From an uncultured Finegoldia sp. (GTDB lineage Bacteria > Bacillota > Clostridia > Tissierellales > Peptoniphilaceae): a stretch of DNA of 64,000 nt. The notes beneath the pieces are model-generated. The model was not told where the DNA came from and did no database searches. It was given only the letters and a program-made list of their open reading frames with translations. Both the position numbers and the translations under genes were made by a program. The stretch covers positions 1 to 64,000 of the forward strand of contig NZ_CAMXVC010000002.1 of NCBI RefSeq assembly GCF_947252345.1, read 5' to 3'. Shown in pieces: positions 35,656 through 44,149 of the stretch (positions are counted from its first letter, which is position 1; the number at the start of each line of letters is the position of its first letter).

Positions 35656-35672
35656 TGTTACCTTTTTGTAAC
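35656..35672 (+). promoter_or_regulatory. WalR (YycF)-like direct-repeat box
   Basis: TGTTAC-CTTTT-TGTAAC matches the published WalR consensus TGTWAH-N5-TGTWAH exactly. It lies about 100 bases upstream of the likely promoter of a YocH-like wall protein gene, a known WalR target type in Bacillus. Binding is inferred. Confidence 0.5.
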
Positions 35673-35775
35673 CGTTAGTTTTGCACGATTAATAAAATTT
35701 TTGATTTGTTTACGACAATACAAACAAAAAAATTGAAAATAAGTATCATAAATTCGCTCAAAAAAATCGCTCAAT

Positions 35776-35805
35776 TTGTTGAAAAATCTTTTCGTGTCCT
35801 ATAAA
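35776..35805 (+). promoter_or_regulatory. Promoter of the 3D-domain wall protein gene
   Basis: TTGTTG, 18-base spacer, TATAAA, leaving a leader of about 50 bases before the AGAGGAGA ribosome site. The remaining bases between the upstream terminator and this promoter contain, besides the WalR-like box, no gene. Confidence 0.5.
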
Positions 35806-35861
35806 ATAGCCGAGTAGTAAAAATTAAATCAAATTAAATAAACAAGAAAGAGGAGATACAA

Positions 35862-36794
35862 ATGAATTATAAAAAATTGATATTTAATTCTTCGGTTGTC
35901 ATAATGACAAGTTTGTTAGCATTTGTACCATCAAATTCACAAGCAAAAGATTTGAATAATGTTAAAGTAGAACAAAAATCAAATGAAGATAAAAACACAC
36001 AATCAAAAAAATATTGGCTCAAAGATGACACCGATTTGTTAGACAAAAAAAGTGAACATTCAAAGGCAATAGCTCAGCTAGAACAAGGCGACACTGTAAT
36101 GGTAATCAAAATTGAAGAAGAATTTGCAGAGGTTGTTTTTGTAGATAAAGAAAAAGAGTTCAAGGGATTTGTGGACAAATCATTGTTGTCACAAACAGAA
36201 ATCAAGCCTGCTATTGATAAATTTGAAGGATGGACTAACAGCGATGCAAAAGTTTTTGAATCAAAAGATAAGGATTCAAAAGAGTTAGGAATTATCGACA
36301 AAGATGAAGAGATAAAAGGTCACAGTGAGAAAGATTTTGTTAGGATTATTTATTTCGGAAGAACAGCTTACATAAAGGCTGACAAAACCACAAAAGAATC
36401 ACCTAAAAAAAGAGATTTGAGACTTGCAAGAGAAAGAAAAGCAATTTTAAAGAAACAAGAAGAACAAAAAAAGAAAGAACAAGAAAAACTAAATCAAAAA
36501 CCTGTCTCCGGTAGAACAATCGTGATGCGTTCAACTGCATACACATCCGATCCAGCGGAAAATGGAGGCTGTTCTACAACTGCTATGGGAACTGCGATAA
36601 GATACGGAGTTGTTGCAGTAGACCCTAACGTGATTCCATTGGGAACGAGATTGTACATCGAAGGATATGGATACGCAAGAGCAGAAGATACTGGTGGAGC
36701 GATAAAGGGAAATAAAATCGACTTGGCATTTGGTTCAAAATCTCAAAGCAATAATTGGGGAAGAAGAACTGTTAAAGTTACAATTTTAAATTAA
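35862..36794 (+). CDS. Secreted 3D-domain cell-wall protein (YocH-like)
   Basis: 310 residues. A signal peptide is expected to be cut near SNSQA-KD (residues 25-30). Two SH3-like repeats (about 45-105 and 115-170) should bind the wall, followed by a charged helical linker rich in KKQEEQKKKEQEK. The C-terminal 3D domain of about 90 residues has the three aspartates in VDPNVIPLG, EDTGGAIKG and KIDLAFG. 3D domains belong to the double-psi barrel group of peptidoglycan lytic enzymes. Single gene with its own promoter and terminator. Confidence 0.88.
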   Translation: MNYKKLIFNSSVVIMTSLLAFVPSNSQAKDLNNVKVEQKSNEDKNTQSKKYWLKDDTDLLDKKSEHSKAIAQLEQGDTVMVIKIEEEFAEVVFVDKEKEFKGFVDKSLLSQTEIKPAIDKFEGWTNSDAKVFESKDKDSKELGIIDKDEEIKGHSEKDFVRIIYFGRTAYIKADKTTKESPKKRDLRLARERKAILKKQEEQKKKEQEKLNQKPVSGRTIVMRSTAYTSDPAENGGCSTTAMGTAIRYGVVAVDPNVIPLGTRLYIEGYGYARAEDTGGAIKGNKIDLAFGSKSQSNNWGRRTVKVTILN

Positions 36795-36862
36795 AATTAG
36801 AATAAAAATTTTCAAAATTAAAATACAGCTATAATTTTGAAAAATTCTACGATAAATTTGAC

Positions 36863-36889
36863 GAGCGGTGAAAAATCATCGCTCTTTTT
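36863..36889 (+). terminator. Terminator of the 3D-domain gene
   Basis: GAGCGGTGA-AAAA-TCATCGCTC forms a nine-pair stem with one G-U pair, followed by five T. Confidence 0.88.
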
Positions 36890-36980
36890 ATTTGACAAAA
36901 ATAAAGAATATGATATAATAAAAAGTTTTGTTGTTGAATTTAATCTTTTTTTAAGATATAATATATATTGAGGTGATAGT

Positions 36981-37463
36981 ATGTTTAAAATAGGCGACAA
37001 GGTTGTTTATCCTATGCACGGTGCAGGCATAATTACCGAAATACAAAATAAAGAAGTCTTAGGGGTCAATAAAGACTATTATATTTTGAAAATGCCAATG
37101 GGGGAAATGAAAATATCGATACCTGTTGATAAGATAAATGATATGGGAATAAGATTTGTAGCAGAAGAAGAAACTATTCATTCATTGGTCGATGTTTTGA
37201 AGAATAGCTCTAGTGATTCTCCGTCTAATTGGAACAAAAGATATAAGGCTAATCTTGAAAAATTGAGGACGGGAGACATAAAAGAGACTGCAATTGTGTA
37301 TAAAAGTTTGTACGAATTGGAAAATTCAAAAGGCCTATCTATGATTGAAAAAAAAGTACTAAATACCTCCAGAAAAATGCTAATCAGTGAAATTGCGAGT
37401 GGCTTGAACATTAAGCCTTCAGAAGCTGAAAGCATGGTTAATAAATTAATCGATTTGAACTAG
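36981..37463 (+). CDS. CarD-family RNA polymerase-binding regulator
   Basis: 160 residues. The N-terminal RNA-polymerase interaction domain (FKIGDKVVYPMHGAGIITEI, residues 3-22, to about 60) is like that of CarD/CdnL and Mfd. The helical C-terminal domain (70-160) should contact DNA near the -10 element. CarD proteins stabilise open promoter complexes. Ribosome site TTGAGGTGAT. It precedes the yacL-ispD-ispF-mreB series by only 25 bases, so probably starts that transcript. Confidence 0.9.
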   Translation: MFKIGDKVVYPMHGAGIITEIQNKEVLGVNKDYYILKMPMGEMKISIPVDKINDMGIRFVAEEETIHSLVDVLKNSSSDSPSNWNKRYKANLEKLRTGDIKETAIVYKSLYELENSKGLSMIEKKVLNTSRKMLISEIASGLNIKPSEAESMVNKLIDLN

Positions 37464-37488
37464 AATATTGGAAAGGAGGAATGGTGTT

Positions 37489-38595
37489 TTGTTCAGACGA
37501 GGGATGTCTATTTTGATATCTATTATTGGAGCGATACTGGGAGTCATACTTACAAATGTTGTTTTCAATAGTCTTATTGACAAATCCGCAAACTGGATTG
37601 TAAAATCTTTGGCTATGATCGCAGCGGCAGTTATTTTTGGATTTATATTTTATTTATTAGCTCCGAAATTTATATCAATAGAATTAAAATTGATAGAATC
37701 TGTAGAAGATTCATTGAAGAAGTTTTCTCTGGTGGATATTTTAATCGGAACATTGGGACTTGTTATAGGACTAATATTGGCTTTTTTGATATCACAACCA
37801 CTGTTAAAGTTGGATATACCAGGGATTGGGACGGTGCTTACTGTAATCCTAGAAATCGTATTCTACATTGGAATGGGGGTTTTGGGAGCGAAGTTGGCTT
37901 TAAATTATCACGATGATTTTATTTCTTTTTTTGAAAAGATTAGAACGAGAGAAAAATCTCAGGTAAAATTTTCGAATAAGGATTCCAAAGTTAAGCCGAA
38001 AATCGTCGACACGTCTACTATTATCGACGGAAGAATTGTCGACATATTGAATACAGGTTTTTTGGAGGGCAATTTGATAATTCCCATTTTTGTAATAGAG
38101 GAGCTTCAACATATTGCTGACTCTGATAATTATTTGAGAAGGCAGAAAGGTCGTCGTGGTTTGGATATTTTGAAGACGATGCAGACGGAGTATAAAGACA
38201 GAGTTAAAGTATTGGACAAGAGATATCCGAATATAGACAAGGTTGATTCTATGCTGATTAAAATGTCGGAAGAATACAACGCAAATTTACTTACAAATGA
38301 TTACAATTTGAATAAGGTTGCGAATTTACAGGAAGTTTTTGTCTACAACATTAATGACTTGGCAAATGCAATGAGACCTGTTTTCGTGGCGGGTGAACCT
38401 ATCAATGTGTCTATAATAAAAGAAGGAAGAGAAAACAATCAAGGCATTGGATATTTGGACGATGGAACTATGATTGTGGTGGAAGATGGCAAAAAGTATC
38501 TCGGACAGATTATTGAATGTACCGTTACAAGCGTCCTACAAACTTCCGCTGGGAAAATGATTTTTGCAAAAAAACGTGATAATGATGACAATTAA
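37489..38595 (+). CDS. PIN-TRAM domain membrane protein (YacL-like)
   Basis: 368 residues. Four membrane helices within the first 140 residues are followed by a PIN nuclease domain. The domain starts KIVDTSTIIDGRIVDIL near 170, and its acidic residues (D, E near ELQHIADS, and LLTNDYNLNKVA) are all present. A C-terminal TRAM domain spans about 305-365. It is probably a membrane-tethered RNase. TTG was chosen as start, nine bases after AAAGGAGG; an earlier in-frame TTG would overlap that site. YacL next to ispD-ispF is also the order in Bacillus. Confidence 0.85.
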   Translation: MFRRGMSILISIIGAILGVILTNVVFNSLIDKSANWIVKSLAMIAAAVIFGFIFYLLAPKFISIELKLIESVEDSLKKFSLVDILIGTLGLVIGLILAFLISQPLLKLDIPGIGTVLTVILEIVFYIGMGVLGAKLALNYHDDFISFFEKIRTREKSQVKFSNKDSKVKPKIVDTSTIIDGRIVDILNTGFLEGNLIIPIFVIEELQHIADSDNYLRRQKGRRGLDILKTMQTEYKDRVKVLDKRYPNIDKVDSMLIKMSEEYNANLLTNDYNLNKVANLQEVFVYNINDLANAMRPVFVAGEPINVSIIKEGRENNQGIGYLDDGTMIVVEDGKKYLGQIIECTVTSVLQTSAGKMIFAKKRDNDDN

Positions 38596-38605
38596 AAATT
38601 CAAAC

Positions 38606-38635
38606 AAGAGAATTAGGTGACTAGTTCTCTTTTTT
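38606..38635 (+). terminator. Terminator between the yacL-like gene and ispD
   Basis: AAGAGAATTAG-GTGA-CTAGTTCTCTT forms an eleven-pair stem with one G-U pair, with T following. Confidence 0.88.
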
Positions 38636-38710
38636 ATTTGAAAATTTTAACTTTATAAATTGTTTTTCAATTAAATTGAGTTTTTTGATATAATGATTAT
38701 GAGGTGTTAT

Positions 38711-39412
38711 ATGGAAAAATATATTTCAGCTATTATTACTGCAGCTGGCTCCTCTCAGAGAATGAACAAAAAAATTCCGAAGCAATTTTTAAAAATAAAT
38801 GGCAAAATGATTTTGGAAATGACGTTGGATGTTTTTCAATCAATCGACGAAATAAAAGAGTTCATTCTTGTTATCAGAGAAGAAGACAAAAAATTTGTTG
38901 AAAATTTCATTAAAGAAAAAAAATACCGAGACATCACCATCGCAATCGGCGGAGATTCCCGAGAAAAATCTACATATAATGGACTAAATAAAGTTAGTGA
39001 CAAATGTGATTTGGTGATAAGTCACGATGGTGCGAGGCCATTTATCACACGTGAAAAAATTCTAGAAGCCATCAATTCTATTGGGGATTTTGATGGACTT
39101 GTTGTGAGCGTGGCAGCGAAGGATACAATAAAATATGTCGACAGCGATATGAAAGTTGTCAACACGCCAAACAGAGCACATTTGTACATGGCACAAACGC
39201 CACAAGTTTTTAAATACAGTTCGATAAAAGACGCTTATAAGTTGGTTTTTGATGAAAAAATAAAAGTCACTGACGATTCATCGTTGCTTGAAATTGTCGG
39301 TAAAAAAGTCAAAATAATCAACGGCGACTACACAAATATCAAAATAACAACACAAGAAGATTTGCTGCTTGGACAGCTAATAGCGAGAAAGAGAGATGAA
39401 GAATGCGAATAG
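38711..39412 (+). CDS. ispD: 2-C-methyl-D-erythritol 4-phosphate cytidylyltransferase
   Basis: 233 residues, third enzyme of the MEP isoprenoid pathway. CTP-binding AAGSSQRM is near 10-17 with KQFLKING after it, and SHDGARPFIT near 98-107. The ATG after GAGGTG is chosen over upstream in-frame ATGs. Overlaps ispF by ten bases. Confidence 0.94.
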   Translation: MEKYISAIITAAGSSQRMNKKIPKQFLKINGKMILEMTLDVFQSIDEIKEFILVIREEDKKFVENFIKEKKYRDITIAIGGDSREKSTYNGLNKVSDKCDLVISHDGARPFITREKILEAINSIGDFDGLVVSVAAKDTIKYVDSDMKVVNTPNRAHLYMAQTPQVFKYSSIKDAYKLVFDEKIKVTDDSSLLEIVGKKVKIINGDYTNIKITTQEDLLLGQLIARKRDEECE

Positions 39413-39882
39413 GATTCGGATTAGATGTACACAAATTAGTTGAAAATAGAAAATTAATATTGGGCGGAGTTCACATTCCACACGACAAGGGCTTACTGGG
39501 TCACAGTGACGCGGATGTTTTGATACACGCGATAATGGATGCGATTTGCGGGGCTCTTTGCCTGGGAGATATTGGAAAATTATTTCCTGATACGGATATG
39601 AAATACAAGGATATTGACTCGAGAGTTTTGCTTCGAAAAGTTTACGAAATAATGGATGATATGGGATACGAAGTTGGAAATATTGATTCCACAATTTCAT
39701 GTCAAAAGCCCAAGCTTCGTGACTACATTGATGATATGAGAGAAAACATAGCCTGTGATTTGCACACAGATGTTTTTAACATTTCTGTGAAAGCGACTAC
39801 GACAGAAGAATTGGGATTTGAAGGTAGACGTGAAGGAATTACAGCAAACAGCGTCTGCATACTGAATAAAAAAGATTTATAG
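39403..39882 (+). CDS. ispF: 2-C-methyl-D-erythritol 2,4-cyclodiphosphate synthase
   Basis: 159 residues, the cyclisation step of the MEP pathway; trimeric, zinc-dependent. GFGLDVHKL near 4-12 supplies zinc ligands, LLGHSDADVLIHA near 31-43 the third and the substrate loop, and ATTTEELGFEGRREGI near 130-146 the CDP-binding end. Length is normal. Confidence 0.95.
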   Translation: MRIGFGLDVHKLVENRKLILGGVHIPHDKGLLGHSDADVLIHAIMDAICGALCLGDIGKLFPDTDMKYKDIDSRVLLRKVYEIMDDMGYEVGNIDSTISCQKPKLRDYIDDMRENIACDLHTDVFNISVKATTTEELGFEGRREGITANSVCILNKKDL

Positions 39883-39890
39883 GTGATAGA

Positions 39891-40934
39891 ATGAATTTTC
39901 GTAGAAAAATAGCGATAGATTTGGGAACGGCATCCGTGTTGGTTTATTTGCCGAACAAAGGAGTTGTTCTGAATGAACCTTCAGTTGTTGCGATGAACAG
40001 CTTCAACTCGAAAATTATTTCCGTTGGAAAAGATGCGAAGAAAATTCTCGGAAGAACTCCGGGAAACATAATCGCAAAAAAACCATTAAAAGATGGAGTC
40101 GTGGCGGATTTCAATTCAACGGAAAAAATAATTTCGTATTTGCTCAGAAAAACACTAGGAAAATCGCTGATAAGACCGGAAGTTTTGATTTGTGTTCCAA
40201 GCCAGATAACACAAGTTCAAAGAAGGGCTGTCATTCAAGCCTCAAAATACGCTGGGGCTTACAACACATATTTGATTGAAGAGCCACTAGCTGCGGCAAT
40301 CGGTTCGGGGATTGATGTGACAGATGCTAGAGGAAACATAGTCGTGGATATCGGCGGCGGCACAACAGATGTTGCTGTGATTTCTATGGGCGGAATTGTA
40401 ATCAACAAATCAATTCCTGTAGCAGGAGATGAATTTGATAGAAGAATACAAGATTTTGTCCAAACAAAATACAATATGGTAATTGGAGAATCAACTGCAG
40501 AAAAAGTCAAGATAAATGTCGGCAGTGCATACCCGAGAGATGACGGCGAACTTTACGAAATAAAAGGAAGAAATTTGGTGAATGGATTGCCAATGCACAT
40601 TTACGTTTCATCAAAAGATATTTCAGTTGCGTTGAAAAAGCCGATAGACAAAATCGTGGATACTGTTCAGGAAGTTTTGGAACAAACACCGGCGGAACTA
40701 GCAGCCGATGTTTACGAACGAGGAATTATTATGAGTGGTGGAGGATGTCTTCTCAGAGGGCTCGATAAATTAATTTCAGAAAAAATCGGAGTTAACGCAC
40801 GAATTGTAGATGGTCCAGTAACAGCCGTTGTCAGAGGAACTGGAAAATCACTTATGTGGCTTGATAAATTAAAAGAAGACAGCGACACACATCAGGATTT
40901 GAGAAGAAAAGTGATTGTAAGTAGAATGAGATAA
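39891..40934 (+). CDS. mreB: MreB/Mbl-type actin homologue
   Basis: 347 residues of the actin-fold MreB family: phosphate loop 1 IDLGTASVLVY near 8-18, phosphate loop 2 VVDIGGGTTDVAVIS near 151-165, adenosine motif GIIMSGGGCLLRGLD near 278-292. It organises lateral wall synthesis in rods. No mreC, mreD or rodA follows; the next gene is rubrerythrin. It ends with a basic tail. Nine bases separate it from ispF, so it shares that transcript. Confidence 0.9.
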   Translation: MNFRRKIAIDLGTASVLVYLPNKGVVLNEPSVVAMNSFNSKIISVGKDAKKILGRTPGNIIAKKPLKDGVVADFNSTEKIISYLLRKTLGKSLIRPEVLICVPSQITQVQRRAVIQASKYAGAYNTYLIEEPLAAAIGSGIDVTDARGNIVVDIGGGTTDVAVISMGGIVINKSIPVAGDEFDRRIQDFVQTKYNMVIGESTAEKVKINVGSAYPRDDGELYEIKGRNLVNGLPMHIYVSSKDISVALKKPIDKIVDTVQEVLEQTPAELAADVYERGIIMSGGGCLLRGLDKLISEKIGVNARIVDGPVTAVVRGTGKSLMWLDKLKEDSDTHQDLRRKVIVSRMR

Positions 40935-40975
40935 TTTTGTAATAATTTCAAATTGTACTCATTGTTTGCTAAATG

Positions 40976-40984
40976 TGATATAAT
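40976..40984 (+). promoter_or_regulatory. Extended -10 promoter of rubrerythrin
   Basis: TGATATAAT, an extended -10 without a clear -35, about 35 bases before the start codon and 25 before the AATAGGGGG ribosome site. Confidence 0.5.
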
Positions 40985-41018
40985 AGATATATTGAAAATT
41001 TAATAGGGGGTATTTGAT

Positions 41019-41561
41019 ATGAAATTGATTACACAAGCAAACTTGCAATCAGCGTTTGGTGGAGAATCTCAAGCAAGAAACAGATACAACATTTGGGGGA
41101 ATAAAGCTGAAAAAGACGGCTTTAAAAATGTTGCTAGATTGTTTAATGCTACTGCAGATGCAGAAAAAATCCACGCAGCTTTGCATTTCAACGCTATGAA
41201 GGGCATCCATGGGGATTTCGCAGTAACTAGCATGGCTGGTTTCGGAATTGGAAGCACTTCTGAAAACTTAGAAGGAGCAAGAAATGGAGAAATATTTGAA
41301 GCAACTGAAATGTATCCAGCATATATTGAAGTTGCAGAAATGCAAGAAGAAAAAGAAGCTGTAAGAGCGATGAGGTTTGCGGTTGAAGCAGAAAAAGTAC
41401 ACGCTGAAAGATTTGGAAAAGCAAAAGAATTTGTTGATGCTGACAAAGACTTAGAAGTTGAACAAATTTTACTTTGCCCAATTTGCGGCTATATTGGATT
41501 TGAAAAGATAGACTCATGTCCAATTTGCGGATGTAAGTCTGAAAAATTCATAGAATATTAA
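41019..41561 (+). CDS. Rubrerythrin
   Basis: 180 residues. A ferritin-like di-iron four-helix domain (1-140) has the glutamates and ExxH motifs in GESQARNRY, ADAEKIHA, EMQEEKEA and EAEKVHAERF. A C-terminal rubredoxin-like domain has CPICGY and CPICGC. It acts as a peroxidase protecting anaerobes from hydrogen peroxide. Single gene, with its own promoter and hairpin. Confidence 0.95.
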   Translation: MKLITQANLQSAFGGESQARNRYNIWGNKAEKDGFKNVARLFNATADAEKIHAALHFNAMKGIHGDFAVTSMAGFGIGSTSENLEGARNGEIFEATEMYPAYIEVAEMQEEKEAVRAMRFAVEAEKVHAERFGKAKEFVDADKDLEVEQILLCPICGYIGFEKIDSCPICGCKSEKFIEY

Positions 41562-41566
41562 TCTCG

Positions 41567-41596
41567 ATATAAGCCGGTACATTTGCCGGCTTATAT
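41567..41596 (+). terminator. Hairpin after rubrerythrin
   Basis: ATATAAGCCGG-TACATTTG-CCGGCTTATAT forms a perfect eleven-pair stem; only TTAATT follows, so termination may be partial and the HPr gene read through. Confidence 0.7.
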
Positions 41597-41617
41597 TTAA
41601 TTATAGCGGAGGGAAAT

Positions 41618-41881
41618 ATGGTTGAAAAAAAGGTTTATATAAAAAACGAGATAGGTCTTCATGCAAGAGCCGCATCGAAATTATTAAACGATGCAGTCAA
41701 ATACCAATCTAATATTGAATTAATCAAGGGAAACAAAAAATACAACGCAAAAAGTATAATCAGCATATTATCAATATGCGCACAAAAAGGAACAGAACTT
41801 ACTCTAAGATGTGAAGGTGAAGATGAAGATATTGCCCTCGAAAAGCTCAGCAATTTAATTGAAAATAAATTGGATTGTTAA
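41618..41881 (+). CDS. HPr-family phosphocarrier protein
   Basis: 87 residues. The active-site histidine H15 is in GLHARAA and the regulatory serine S46 in NAKSIISI. In PTS sugar uptake HPr passes phosphate from enzyme I to the sugar permeases, and in Firmicutes it signals through phospho-Ser46. No ptsI or other PTS gene is adjacent. GGAGGG precedes the ATG. A regulatory Crh-like role is unlikely since H15 is kept. Confidence 0.9.
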   Translation: MVEKKVYIKNEIGLHARAASKLLNDAVKYQSNIELIKGNKKYNAKSIISILSICAQKGTELTLRCEGEDEDIALEKLSNLIENKLDC

Positions 41882-41983
41882 AAATATTGTGAAAATGTTT
41901 TAGTGGTAAATTTTCAAAAAAGACGCAGAATTACACGAAAAATTAAGCACAATTTATGGTATCATATAATTAAAGAACAATAG

Positions 41984-42826
41984 ATGGGAATGATTAATTT
42001 GGTTTTTTTGGATAAGTTTTTTAATATGGTCAACACGCTAAGATTCTTGGATATCATCGACATAGCCATAGTTGCGATTTGTATTTACAAATTGTATATG
42101 ATGATAAAAGAGACTAGAGCAGAGCAATTAATAAAAGGGCTTGTAATTATTTTTATATTCGTCAAAATAAGTGATTCGCTGAAACTATACACAGTCAACT
42201 GGGTACTCGAAAATATGATGACGGCGTTGGCTATTATGATTATCGTAGTATTCCAGCCTGAACTCAGAAAAATCTTGGAAACAATCGGAAGAAGTAATAT
42301 ACTTACAAAATCATTCGCCGATATTCGCGGAGAAAAAGTAAATAAGTGCGTGCAGGAAATTGTGCACGCAGTATTCTCACTTTCCAGACAAAGAATTGGT
42401 GCGTTGATAATTTTCGAGAGAAGTACAGGACTTGGCGATGTAGTTGAAACAGGAACAACATTAGAATCACAAATTTCAAGCGAACTTTTGATAAATATTT
42501 TCATACCAAATACCCCACTTCACGACGGGGCTGTTGTAATCAAAAATGATATTATAAAAGCGGCGGCTTGTTTCTTGCCACTATCAACAGAACAATCCAT
42601 ATCCAAAGAATTGGGAACAAGGCACAGAGCGGCTATCGGTATGAGCGAAAAAAGTGACTGCCTAGCACTAATTGTATCCGAAGAAACCGGTGGTATATCC
42701 ATCGCAGAGCACGGGAAAATCGACAGATACATTGATGAGCCAACATTGACCAAAATTTTGACAAAATTATACAATGATCAAGATTCTTATATTTTCAACA
42801 GAAAGGAAATAGAAGATGAAAGATAA
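41984..42826 (+). CDS. cdaA: Diadenylate cyclase CdaA
   Basis: 280 residues, making cyclic di-AMP from ATP. Three membrane helices in the first 90 residues are followed by the DAC domain. Its catalytic motifs are DGA (HDGAVVI, near 185-187) and RHR (GTRHRAAIG, near 216-218). A TATAAT lies only 14 bases before the first ATG and no ribosome site precedes it, so the mRNA leader may be very short, or translation may begin at the next ATGs (41990 or 42026). Overlaps cdaR by 11 bases. Confidence 0.93.
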   Translation: MGMINLVFLDKFFNMVNTLRFLDIIDIAIVAICIYKLYMMIKETRAEQLIKGLVIIFIFVKISDSLKLYTVNWVLENMMTALAIMIIVVFQPELRKILETIGRSNILTKSFADIRGEKVNKCVQEIVHAVFSLSRQRIGALIIFERSTGLGDVVETGTTLESQISSELLINIFIPNTPLHDGAVVIKNDIIKAAACFLPLSTEQSISKELGTRHRAAIGMSEKSDCLALIVSEETGGISIAEHGKIDRYIDEPTLTKILTKLYNDQDSYIFNRKEIEDER

Positions 42827-43793
42827 AATAAAAAACAATTCATACTTAAAAAACATCGACTTCAAAGGATTTTACTCAAATAATTTGATGATAAAACTAG
42901 TCTGTCTAATATTGGCGATATTCTTATGGTCATTTGTAATGGAAAACAAAAATCCTGTAGTAACAAAAGATATTCCCATAGTAAATGTACAACTACAGGG
43001 AATTGACAAGCTCAGAGAAAACGGACGTGTTATCATATCGCCAAAAAATCCAACAATTTCAATGAGAGTTGAAGGCAGAAGAAATACTATTACAAGAATG
43101 AAAAATTCTGAAGTGAAGGCATTTGTCAATGTCAGCTCGATAAAAGTCAACTCAGAAACACTTCCTGTAGAGATAAGCCTTCCGCAAGGAGTGAGCTTGT
43201 CAGATCGTTCAGACGAAACAATGCTGATTAATACTGAAACTGTCGATACTGTAAAATTCCCAATAAGAATAATGAAAATTGGTGAGTTATCGGATAATGT
43301 GGAAATTGAATCCATAAAAATAGTGCCAAAAGATGTCGCAATTTCAGGCGCTAGGACTTATTTGAATGCCATTGATTATCTATCGGTAAAACTCGACCAA
43401 TCAAATTTGGACAAAGATATAAATCTCGATTTGCCGATTAATTTGAACTTAAAAGATGATACAGCGAGAGAGTATTTGACAAAATCGACTGAAAACTGCA
43501 AAGTTATAGTAGATTTGTTGTTCAAAAAAGACGTTGAAATCAAACCTGTACTGACAAGTATTCCAGACGGATTAAAAATTGAAAAAATAACATTGAACAA
43601 AAATAAAGTTAAAATCAAAGGTCAAGATGATATTATCGAGCAAATCAATAGCGTAAACACAAAACCGATAGATTTGTCAAATCTGAAAGAAGGGGACAAC
43701 ACAGTAGAAGTCAACCTCGATTTGCCACAATCAGTCGTGATGGCAGAAGGCTCCAATGGTAGAATCACTGCGACGATAAAATTACAAAAGTAG
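42816..43793 (+). CDS. cdaR: CdaA regulator, YbbR-domain protein
   Basis: 325 residues. One N-terminal membrane helix (about 25-42, LVCLILAIFLWSFVM) anchors a series of YbbR domains outside the membrane; three to four repeats are visible by the recurring SxxPxxVxIxG pattern. CdaR binds and modulates CdaA. Together with glmM downstream it forms the conserved cdaA-cdaR-glmM module. Confidence 0.9.
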   Translation: MKDKIKNNSYLKNIDFKGFYSNNLMIKLVCLILAIFLWSFVMENKNPVVTKDIPIVNVQLQGIDKLRENGRVIISPKNPTISMRVEGRRNTITRMKNSEVKAFVNVSSIKVNSETLPVEISLPQGVSLSDRSDETMLINTETVDTVKFPIRIMKIGELSDNVEIESIKIVPKDVAISGARTYLNAIDYLSVKLDQSNLDKDINLDLPINLNLKDDTAREYLTKSTENCKVIVDLLFKKDVEIKPVLTSIPDGLKIEKITLNKNKVKIKGQDDIIEQINSVNTKPIDLSNLKEGDNTVEVNLDLPQSVVMAEGSNGRITATIKLQK

Positions 43794-43794
43794 G

Positions 43795-43980
43795 TTAATA
43801 AGAAAAATAAAATTCGGTTAATGACAATTGTGCTTTGTGCAATTCTGAAATTAATTTCATTTTATTTGCAAAATAAGTTACTACAACGTCACTAGACTCA
43901 CCGAAATTTTTCGGTAAAATAATATTTTTCTCGTTGCTGATAACATCTTTAATAGTTGTGTACTTTTTATATAAATCTGA
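43795..43980 (-). pseudogene. Possible remnant of a minus-strand gene
   Basis: An open frame of 61 codons without a start codon reads toward cdaR and ends just beyond its stop. It translates to protein-like sequence, including LPKNFGESSDVVVTYFANK. Immediately upstream in the same frame a TAG separates it from another 19 codons (NIKLVICNKNNVLIIKVFK, 43984-44040) preceded by TAA. I read this as a decayed gene end with an in-frame amber stop. In such A+T-rich DNA a chance frame cannot be excluded, and no family is recognised. Nothing else is seen in this 340-base gap until the terminator. Confidence 0.3.
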
Positions 43981-44045
43981 CTATTTAAAAACTTTAATAA
44001 TCAATACATTGTTCTTGTTACAGATTACAAGTTTTATGTTTATTT

Positions 44046-44072
44046 AAAAGCGAGCGAAAGCTCGCTTTTTGT
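44046..44072. terminator. Strong hairpin terminator before glmM
   Basis: AAAAGCGAGC-GAAA-GCTCGCTTTT forms a ten-pair stem with a GAAA tetraloop and A/T runs on both sides, so it could work in both directions. It separates cdaAR from glmM transcriptionally. Confidence 0.9.
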
Positions 44073-44111
44073 TTGCAAAAAGCTTATATTTTAATTGATT
44101 TTTACATTATG

Positions 44112-44120
44112 TGTTATAAT
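44112..44120 (+). promoter_or_regulatory. Extended -10 promoter of glmM
   Basis: TGTTATAAT, part of the 17-mer GTGTTATAATTAGATTA also found before oppA. About 30 bases before the start codon. Confidence 0.55.
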
Positions 44121-44149
44121 TAGATTATAAAAATATGAGGGGGATATTG

